Positions 55,417 through 64,000 of a stretch of DNA of 64,000 nt are shown in pieces (the first letter of the stretch is position 1; the number at the start of each line of letters is the position of its first letter). Below the pieces are notes generated by a model. The model searched no databases. It was not told the origin of the DNA and saw only the letters and a list, made by a program, of their open reading frames with translations. A program made the translations under genes and the position numbers. Source of the stretch: Microbacteriaceae bacterium (GTDB lineage Bacteria > Actinomycetota > Actinomycetes > Actinomycetales > Microbacteriaceae); the NCBI GenBank assembly GCA_025464995.1, contig JAODMO010000039.1:20674-84673 (forward strand). The letters are read 5' to 3'.

Positions 55417-56978
55417 GCGACTTCACCGACGGCGAGTGGCATCGCCTTCATCCGCTGACCCCACTGCTGCGCGGCGGAGTGACGTTCGTCGCGATCCTCG
55501 GCGTGCTGCTCTACAACGTGCGCGACATCCTCATCGACATCGCCTTCGGCGGACCAGGCGGCGAGGGCGAGCCGCTCGTCTGGCTCTACGAGAACGGCTA
55601 CGTCGGATTCGCCGCTCTCGCGCTCTTCGTCGGGCTCGTGGTCGTCATCGGCGCCTACTACCTGTCGTGGCGGATGAACACGTTCCGCATCACCGAGGAG
55701 GTCGTGGAGGTGCGGAGCGGAATCCTGTTCCGGCGCAACCGCCGGGGCAGGCTCGACCGCATCCAGGGCATCAACATCGCCCGCCCGTTCTTCGCCCGGT
55801 TGTTCGCCGCGGCACGGCTCGAGGTCAACGTCGCGGGGCAGGACGCCAACGTGAAGCTCGACTACCTCGGGTCGTCTGCCGCAGACGAGCTGCGTCGCGA
55901 CATCCTGAGCCTCGCGTCCGGCACCCGCATCGCCAAGGCGGAGGCACGAGCCGAGGCCGAGGTGCAGGCGGAGTTGCTGACGGATGTCGCGGACCAGCCC
56001 GGTCACCGCGCCGCCGCAGTGTCGCACCTCATCGACCAGCGCGTCTCCGAGCTGCTCGCGCCCGAGCGCGACCCCGACCTCGCACCGCCCGAGTCGGTCG
56101 TCAGCATGCACCTCGGCCGCCTCATCGGCTCGCTCGTGTTGAGCGGCTTCAGCATCTTCGTGCTCGCCTTCATCGGCGGTGTCTTCTGGGGCGTCGTCGC
56201 GACGGGGTCCTGGGTGTTCCTCGTCGGCCTGCTGCCCGCCCTCATCGGCACCGGGAGCTTCTACGTCACGCGCTTCACGAAGTCGCTGCGCTACAGCATC
56301 GCCGGCACGCCCGACGGAGTTCGCATCGGCTTCGGCCTGCTCTCGACGAGCAACGAGACGCTTCCCCCCGGACGCATCCACTCGGTGCAGGTGACCCAGC
56401 CGTTGTTCTGGCGGCCGGCCGGATGGTGGGAGATCAAGGTCAACCGCGCGTCGACCTCGAGCGCGAAGGGCGCGGCTGGCCAGGCCAACACGACGATCTT
56501 GCCTGTCGGCAACATCGACGACGTGCGCAAGGTGCTCGCCCTCGTGCTGCCCGACCTCGCCGACGACGGCTCCGTCGAGCGGCTCACGCGCGACATGACC
56601 TCGAGCGGCGCCCCCGACGACGGCTTCACGAATTCGCCCCGCCGCGCCCGCTTCTACCTGTGGTTCTCGCAGCGCCGCAACGGGTTCGCGATGCTGCCCG
56701 GCGCCGTCGTGCTGCGCCAGGGTGCGGTCTGGCGACAGCTCACGATCGTGCCCGAGGCGCGGATGCAGAGCGTCGCGATACACCAGGGACCGGTATTCCG
56801 GATGGCGCGACTCGCGTCGGTGCGACTGCACACCGTCGCCGGACCGATCGTGCCGCAGCTTGGCGCCCTCGACAGCGCGGAGGCGATGGACCTCTTCCGC
56901 GCGGTCGCGGATGCCGCCGTCCTCTCCTCCTCGACCGACACGAGTCATCGCTGGCGTTCCGGAGAGGCGACGGCGTGA
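55413..56978 (+). CDS. Bacterial PH-domain membrane protein (YdbT-like, 521 aa)
   Basis: Repeated PH-like segments FRITEEVVEVRSGILFRRNRRGRLDRIQGINIARPFFARLF and VRIGFGLLSTSNETLPPGRIHSVQVTQPLFWR. Confidence 0.85.
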   Translation: MSDFTDGEWHRLHPLTPLLRGGVTFVAILGVLLYNVRDILIDIAFGGPGGEGEPLVWLYENGYVGFAALALFVGLVVVIGAYYLSWRMNTFRITEEVVEVRSGILFRRNRRGRLDRIQGINIARPFFARLFAAARLEVNVAGQDANVKLDYLGSSAADELRRDILSLASGTRIAKAEARAEAEVQAELLTDVADQPGHRAAAVSHLIDQRVSELLAPERDPDLAPPESVVSMHLGRLIGSLVLSGFSIFVLAFIGGVFWGVVATGSWVFLVGLLPALIGTGSFYVTRFTKSLRYSIAGTPDGVRIGFGLLSTSNETLPPGRIHSVQVTQPLFWRPAGWWEIKVNRASTSSAKGAAGQANTTILPVGNIDDVRKVLALVLPDLADDGSVERLTRDMTSSGAPDDGFTNSPRRARFYLWFSQRRNGFAMLPGAVVLRQGAVWRQLTIVPEARMQSVAIHQGPVFRMARLASVRLHTVAGPIVPQLGALDSAEAMDLFRAVADAAVLSSSTDTSHRWRSGEATA

Positions 56979-57679
56979 GCCGTTCCGGCCGGCTGGGCGT
57001 CGGCATCATCGGGGCGGGCCGCGTCGGTCCCGTGCTCGGGGCCGCGCTCGCGGGGGCGGGTCACGCGATCGTCGGCATCTCCGCGACATCCCAAGACAGC
57101 ATCGACCGGGCCGAGGCGATGCTGCCCGGCGTCCCGATCCTCGAGATGCCCGACCTCATCGAACGCAGCGAGCTCGTCATCCTCGCGGTGCCGTCGAGCG
57201 AACTCGCTCAGCTCGTCGCCGGACTCGCGGCGGTTGGAGCATGGCAGCCGGGGCAACTCGTGCTGCACACGGCGCCCGGCTTCGGCACCGCGGTGCTCGC
57301 GCCCGCGACGGCCGCGGGGGCCATCCCGCTCGCGGTGCACCCCGCGATGGTGTTCACCGGCACGAGCCTCGACCTTGTGCGACTCGGAGAGAGCTACGCG
57401 GCGGTCACGGCGCCCGCGCCCGTGCAGCCGATCGGGCAGGCGCTCGTCGTGGAGATGGGCGCGGAGCCGATAATCGTCGCCGAGTCCGACCGGGCCGCGT
57501 ACGCCGAGGCGATCGAGACGGCGACGAGCTTCTCGGCTGCCATCGTCAATCAGGCCGTCGGCATCCTCGACGGACTCGGAATCGAGGCGCCTGGGCGTTT
57601 CCTCGGCCCGCTCGTGCGTTCGTCGGTCGAGACCGCGCTGCAGGCGTCCGTCGGCCCGGAGCTGCCCTTCCTCGAGTAG
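56975..57679 (+). CDS. Rossmann-like / DUF2520 family protein
   Basis: LGVGIIGAGRVGPVLGAALAGAGHAIVGISATSQDSIDRAEAMLPGVPI; precedes panC. Confidence 0.82.
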   Translation: MSRSGRLGVGIIGAGRVGPVLGAALAGAGHAIVGISATSQDSIDRAEAMLPGVPILEMPDLIERSELVILAVPSSELAQLVAGLAAVGAWQPGQLVLHTAPGFGTAVLAPATAAGAIPLAVHPAMVFTGTSLDLVRLGESYAAVTAPAPVQPIGQALVVEMGAEPIIVAESDRAAYAEAIETATSFSAAIVNQAVGILDGLGIEAPGRFLGPLVRSSVETALQASVGPELPFLE

Positions 57680-57745
57680 CGCGCCGTCGCTAGTAGCATC
57701 GATAGTCGGTCGCCGTCCGGGGCCACGAGCATTCCAGGGAGCACC

Positions 57746-58585
57746 GTGTCCGTCACCGTCGTCGAGACAATCGCAGAACTCCGCGCGGCACTCGCCGGCC
57801 GCACCGTCGCCCTGGTTCCGACGATGGGCGCGCTGCACGCCGGCCACCTCGCTCTCGTCGAGCGCGCGGGGCAGCTGGCCGAGACGGTCGTGGTCTCCAT
57901 CTTCGTCAATCCGCTGCAATTCGGCCCGAACGAAGACCTCGACACGTACCCCCGCACGCTCGAGACCGACGTCGAGAAGCTCGACGCGGCGGGCGTCGAG
58001 TTCGTCTTCGCGCCCTCCGTCGACGTGATGTATCCGCACGGCCCGAGCGAGACGCGTGTCACCGCTGGCACCGTGGGCACACTCTTCGAGGGACGCTCGC
58101 GCCCGGGGCACTTCGACGGCATGCTCACCGTCGTGACCAAGCTGCTCGGCATCGTGCGACCCGCTGTCGTCTTGTTCGGGCAGAAAGACGCCCAACAGGT
58201 CTTCCTCGTACAGCGCATGGTCGCCGACCTCGACGTTGCGACCCGGGTCTCGGTGGTCGAGACCGTGCGCGAAGACGATGGCCTCGCTCTCTCAAGCCGC
58301 AACCAGTTCCTCGACGAGCGCGAGAAGCGGGCGGCACTCGCGCTCTCCACCGCACTCGAGGCGGCGGAATCGAGCGGAGACCGCGGAATCGACGCCGTGC
58401 TGGCCGCCGCGCAGTCAGTGCTCATGGGCGAGAGCCTCGTGCGCCTCGACTATCTCAGCGTTGTAAACCCGACCACCTTCCTGCCGGTCGATGACGACTA
58501 CCGCGGCAAGGCGCGCGTGCTCATCGCCGCTCGCGTCGGCGAGACGCGGCTCATCGACAACGCGCTCATCCACCTCGGCGGCTGA
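57746..58585 (+). CDS. panC: Pantoate-beta-alanine ligase
   Basis: LVPTMGALHAGHLALVERA, SIFVNPLQFGPNEDLDTYPR, FGQKDAQQVFLVQRM. Confidence 0.97.
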   Translation: MSVTVVETIAELRAALAGRTVALVPTMGALHAGHLALVERAGQLAETVVVSIFVNPLQFGPNEDLDTYPRTLETDVEKLDAAGVEFVFAPSVDVMYPHGPSETRVTAGTVGTLFEGRSRPGHFDGMLTVVTKLLGIVRPAVVLFGQKDAQQVFLVQRMVADLDVATRVSVVETVREDDGLALSSRNQFLDEREKRAALALSTALEAAESSGDRGIDAVLAAAQSVLMGESLVRLDYLSVVNPTTFLPVDDDYRGKARVLIAARVGETRLIDNALIHLGG

Positions 58586-58627
58586 CCTCCGGCGTCTGCG
58601 GATAGCGCCCGCCGTTACCATGGAGCG

Positions 58628-60145
<1,518 letters not shown>

Positions 60146-60161
60146 CGCGCCCGTACCGAAA

Positions 60162-61139
60162 TCAGCCGCGCAGCTTCAGCCGCACCCCCGGCAGCTCGGG
60201 AGCAGGCAGCGGCTGCCCGACGTACCCGGTTACGCGGCCGAAGCGTCCGTCGTCGCGGGCGCCGGCAACGACATCCGCCTGCCACTCGTCACGGAAGCGC
60301 ACGATCTCGTCGTGCGTGCGGCCGATGAAGTTCCACCACATGATGATCTGCTCGCCGAACGGGGCACCTCCGATGAGCAGCAGGCGCGCGCCATCCGCCC
60401 CCGCCTCGATGCGGAGGACGGATGCCCCGGGCTCGCGATAGGCGAGGTGGGCGACGGGCACGTCCTCGCCGTCGACGCTGAGCGATCCGCTGTCGAGCAG
60501 CACGCCGTGTTCGAACGCGGGGTTCACGGCGAGGTGGATGGCGGCGAACGGTGCGACGTCGACCTGCGCGCCGACGAGGGGGCTGAACGCGAGCGCGGGA
60601 GAAGTGCTGCCCGCAAGCGAACCGATGAACACCCGCACCGTCGCACCGCCGATTTCGACCGCCGGGGGTGCGTAGTGCTCGAACGCCGGGGCGATGTGAC
60701 GCGACCCCTCGGGCAGCGCAAGCCATAGCTGGGCGCCGTGGATCACCGTCGTCGTGAGCGTCGACAGCTCGGAGTGCGAGACGCCGCTGCCCGCGGTCAT
60801 GAGGTTAAGCTCGCCGGGCCGCACCGGCGCGTGGCTGCCGACGCTGTCGCGGTGGTCGATCTCGCCGGAGAAGAGCCAGCTCACCGTCTGGAGCCCGGTA
60901 TGCGGATGCGGCGGCACCACCATGCCGCCTCGCGCCGAAACGAGGTCCGGGCCATAGTGGTCGACGAAGCACCAGGCGCCGATGAGAGACCTCGACCGCT
61001 GCGGCAATGTTCGGCGCACGCTCATCGCGCGCGGGCCGCCGAGCGGCACCTCGCGCGGTTCGAGCAGCTCGAGGTGACCGGCGAGGCGCGGGCCCGGCCG
61101 CTCGACGACCTCGAGGGGCTCCTTCTCCAGGTTGCTCAT
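60162..61139 (-). CDS. Pirin family protein
   Basis: [25 protein letters not shown]...[49 protein letters not shown]. Confidence 0.95.
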   Translation of the reverse strand: MSNLEKEPLEVVERPGPRLAGHLELLEPREVPLGGPRAMSVRRTLPQRSRSLIGAWCFVDHYGPDLVSARGGMVVPPHPHTGLQTVSWLFSGEIDHRDSVGSHAPVRPGELNLMTAGSGVSHSELSTLTTTVIHGAQLWLALPEGSRHIAPAFEHYAPPAVEIGGATVRVFIGSLAGSTSPALAFSPLVGAQVDVAPFAAIHLAVNPAFEHGVLLDSGSLSVDGEDVPVAHLAYREPGASVLRIEAGADGARLLLIGGAPFGEQIIMWWNFIGRTHDEIVRFRDEWQADVVAGARDDGRFGRVTGYVGQPLPAPELPGVRLKLRG

Positions 61140-61163
61140 GCGATAAGCGTAAACTCTTGGCTC

Positions 61164-61301
61164 ATGAGCGATCTCAAGCTTCCCGGGGAAGAGAAGAAGA
61201 AGAAGGAGACGTCGTTCGCCCGCGTCGCCATCTGGATCATCGTCGGCGGCATCGGCCTCTACACGCTCCTGTCGGGCATCGTCGGCATCGTGAACAGCTG
61301 A
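61164..61301 (+). CDS. Small single-TM protein (45 aa)
   Basis: MSDLKLPGEEKKKKETSFARVAIWIIVGGIGLYTLLSGIVGIVNS. Confidence 0.6.
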   Translation: MSDLKLPGEEKKKKETSFARVAIWIIVGGIGLYTLLSGIVGIVNS

Positions 61302-61303
61302 TC

Positions 61304-61390
61304 ATGACCCGCCGAACCTCCCGACTACTCATGACGGCGGCGCTGCTGGGAATCCTCGCCGTGATCGTCGTCATCACGCTGCTGCAGTAG
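61304..61390 (+). CDS. Putative membrane microprotein (28 aa)
   Basis: MTRRTSRLLMTAALLGILAVIVVITLLQ directly after the previous small gene. Confidence 0.4.
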   Translation: MTRRTSRLLMTAALLGILAVIVVITLLQ

Positions 61391-61412
61391 CCCCGTCACG
61401 TACTCTGGTCTC

Positions 61413-61592
61413 GTGCTCGAAAACTTCTGGGCGAATGCCGCCTACTCCCTCGCCCCGACCGTGCTGGTCGGGCTCGTCTTCTGGTTCATCATGCGCGCGA
61501 TCATCCGAGCAGACCGCACTGAGCGCAAGGCGTACGCCGACATCGAGGCTCAGGAACGCGCCAAGTTCAACGCCGAGCGCTCGACGGACTAG
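61413..61592 (+). CDS. Small membrane protein (59 aa)
   Basis: GTG start; MLENFWANAAYSLAPTVLVGLVFWFIMRAIIRADRTERKAYADIEAQERAKFNAERSTD. Confidence 0.6.
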   Translation: MLENFWANAAYSLAPTVLVGLVFWFIMRAIIRADRTERKAYADIEAQERAKFNAERSTD

Positions 61593-61622
61593 CTCCGTCG
61601 AGACCGTGTGAAAGGAAATCCG

Positions 61623-62222
61623 ATGGGATTCTTCGACCGACTGTTTGGAAACGCCCCCGACGAGACGCCCGAGCAGCGACCGGCGCCGAGCCGTGATGCA
61701 CGCTCCGACGATGAGATCGCCGTCGAGCGTTACCGCTACCTCCTCCGTACGGCGCCGCCCGAGACCATCGAGAGTGTGCACCGCGAGGCATTCTCGAAGC
61801 TGTCTCCCGAGCAGCGACAACTGCTCTTCACGGAGCTGAGCAAGAATGCGCCGCACGGTGACGCACCGCGGTCGAGCGACGCGGCTGCCCTCGCCACGTC
61901 TGCCACGCGTTCCGAACTCCGCCAGCCCGGCACCATGGAGCGATCCATGTCGGGCGGCGGCCAGGGCATGGGGTTCGGCTCGATGGTCGCCAGCTCACTG
62001 CTCGGCACCGTCGCCGGTTATGTCATCGGTTCGGCTCTCGTGAGCACCTTCATGCCGGACGACATGGGTGGCTCGGATGCTTCGGGGGGCTCAGGCAGCG
62101 ACTCCGGCGACGGCGGCGGCGACTCGGCCGCGGATGCCAGCGCCGACGGCGGCGGCTTCGACGGGGGTGGCGACTTCGGCGGTGGCGACTTCGGTGGCGG
62201 CGACTTCGGCGGCGGCTTCTAG
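61623..62222 (+). CDS. Hypothetical protein with Gly-rich C-terminus
   Basis: MGFFDRLFGNAPDETPEQRPAPSRDARSDDEIAVERYRYLLRTAPPETIESVHREAFSKLSPEQRQLLFTEL, TM/Gly segment, C-terminal GGGDF repeats. Confidence 0.7.
   Translation: MGFFDRLFGNAPDETPEQRPAPSRDARSDDEIAVERYRYLLRTAPPETIESVHREAFSKLSPEQRQLLFTELSKNAPHGDAPRSSDAAALATSATRSELRQPGTMERSMSGGGQGMGFGSMVASSLLGTVAGYVIGSALVSTFMPDDMGGSDASGGSGSDSGDGGGDSAADASADGGGFDGGGDFGGGDFGGGDFGGGF
62158..62222 (+). repeat. 15-bp Gly-rich tandem repeats (GGGDF)
   Basis: ggcggtggcgacttc-type units at the 3' end of the 61623 gene. Confidence 0.75.
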
Positions 62223-62434
62223 CTCAACCGCTCCAACGGGGCTCCGACCTCGCAGTCGAGCGCTTCGCAGATCGCGGAGAGCGTCGAGAACCGGATCGCC
62301 TTCGCCCTGTCGTTCTTGAGCACCGCCAGGTCGACGATGCTGATGCCGACGATCTCGCTCGACCGGGTGAGGGGCATCCGCTATCCGCCGGCAGGGTGTC
62401 GGCGGCAGTGCACACCGGTCTCCTCGTCGCCCAT
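62219..62434 (-). pseudogene. Frameshifted small Cro/C1-type HTH regulator
   Basis: EIVGISIVDLAVLKNDRAKAIRFSTLSAICEALDCEVGAPLERLS is intact in one frame; its expected N-terminus MGDEETGVHCR lies in another frame. Confidence 0.6.
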
Positions 62435-62990
62435 CAGACGAGACCGCCAGTCTCTCGCGTGAGGGGTTCCCGAACCGGAACGCGCTCGCAATGATGCGCA
62501 GGGCGAAACCGAAACCGACGGGCGCCGGATGGTGCGCCATCCCGAGTGGACAGAAGCCGCCATCCGGTGTGGTGTGGCTGCCGAGCCCGAGAACGGCGCT
62601 GCACTGCCCGAACCCGGTGTCGAGCCGTGCGGCGAGGCCCCCGATGGCGGGCGCGGCACCGGCCGCAATGCGGGCGACGGTGAGCGAGGCCATGAACGGC
62701 TTCGCCCGAAGGGGTCGCCACGCGAGATAAGCGAAGGACAGGCGACGGATGGCTGCACGAGCACGCCGAGTGCCGAGCCGACGGTGAGCAGGCCGGCGGT
62801 GCCCGCGCTCAGGTCGGACAATCGCACGCTCGCCGTCTCGAACCGGCCGTCGAGCAGCCTGGCCGATGCCTCGCTCGCCGCGGACGGAGGCGCCTCGTCG
62901 GTGAGGAGCGTGCCCGACATCAGTTCGAGGGCGACGTCCCATGCGCCGAAGAGCAATGCCGAGACGGCCACTGATGACGATGGTCGTCAA
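62434..62990 (-). pseudogene. Decayed membrane protein gene, DUF2975-like
   Basis: Hydrophobic coding signal jumps between minus frames (GTAGLLTVGSALGVLV; FMASLTVARIAAGAAPAIGG; FALRIIASAFRFG; RETGGLV*), next to the HTH gene as in DUF2975/XRE pairs. Confidence 0.45.
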
Positions 62991-63301
62991 TGTCGTGCCC
63001 GATTCGAGCAGGCGCCAAGCGGCTCCGAGCGAAGAACACCGGCAGCCTGCGGGCGGGGGTGTGGCGACACGCCCGGGATGTGGGTTGCTTTGCGGGGTGG
63101 GTGGGGCGCACGTAGAGTAATCACTCGTCACCCCAAAGGTTCGGAAAGCCGCAGAGCTTGCCGGCCTCAAGTAGGGGACTGAATCCCAATCCTGTCGAGT
63201 CGCTCTTGTAGTGGTTTCGGTGGGGTTTTAGGATGAGATTTCCGCTTCATGGCGTGGGGTCTGATTGGCTGGTGTTGGTTCTTCGGGGCTGGCGGGTCGG
63301 T

Positions 63302-63329
63302 TTGACACAGGCTGTGGAAGTGGTAAGTT
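63302..63329 (+). promoter_or_regulatory. Candidate rrn promoter (TTGACA, N16, TAAGTT) ahead of 16S leader
   Basis: TTGACA at 63302-63307 and TAAGTT at 63324-63329; leader contains TTGAGAACTCAACAGCGTGC. Confidence 0.45.
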
Positions 63330-63611
63330 ATACAGGTTGCCCTGAGCGAGACCGTGAGGTTGAATCAGGAGCGTCCGATCCTTGAGAACTCAACAGCGTG
63401 CACAATGTCAAATGCCAAAAACCCGGTCGTTTGGATCTGCTTTTCTAGCGGTGATGAACGGCACGGATTCCTTTGGAAATTGAATTAAAACAAACAAAGC
63501 AAGTCAGTAATGATTTGTTCTGTCAGTTTCAAACTTGTCGCATTCCGCCCTATTCCGGGTGGGTGTGGCGCTAGATGTCACGCCGGGCTTGCTCGGTTAG
63601 TGAGTCAAACA

Positions 63612-64000
<389 letters not shown>

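Noticed and set aside
57688-57695. ATCGATAG upstream of panC as a further FliA site
   Set aside because: -10 mismatched and no -35 element at the correct spacing.
62158-62222. GGDF repeats suggesting a diguanylate cyclase (GGDEF)
   Set aside because: Just a Gly-rich GGGDF tail without a GGDEF fold; no cyclic-di-GMP domain seen in the window.

Overview
The window is high-GC actinobacterial chromosome that looks like Microbacteriaceae. It contains six blocks. (1) 1-13.9 kb: two tandem secreted repeat/LamG/PKD surface proteins and an exopolysaccharide/glycan locus with glycosyltransferases, a Gfo/Idh/MocA oxidoreductase, an aldo/keto-reductase-like protein, a CDP-alcohol phosphotransferase, a hexapeptide acyltransferase and a WcaJ-type initiating transferase. 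(2) 15.5-43.2 kb: one nearly continuous flagellar cluster, bracketed by fliW at one end and csrA at the other. (3) 44.3-44.7 kb: tRNA-Phe, tRNA-Asp and tRNA-Glu on the minus strand. (4) 44.9-47.6 kb: an M23 / NlpC-P60 cell-wall hydrolase pair. (5) 47.7-60.2 kb: a housekeeping block (ppa, tilS, hpt, ftsH, folE-P-B-K, PH-domain proteins, panC, lysS). (6) Decayed genes, then the 5' end of a 16S rRNA gene. The most interesting signals are: five sites matching (T[A/T]AC)-N15-([G/T]CCGA[T/C]AG), with FliA-like spacing, in front of every major flagellar transcription unit including the early basal-body genes; a flagellin leader with a UGGA-loop hairpin plus an ANGGA motif on the Shine-Dalgarno, predicting CsrA/FliW control; a shared 14-bp palindrome GATT(Y)CGCG(R)AATC in both the flagellar and exopolysaccharide control regions; a FlhF-like protein that appears to have lost its P-loop; and a REP-like palindromic element inserted in frame in tilS. 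Everything is from reading the sequence; no searches were run.
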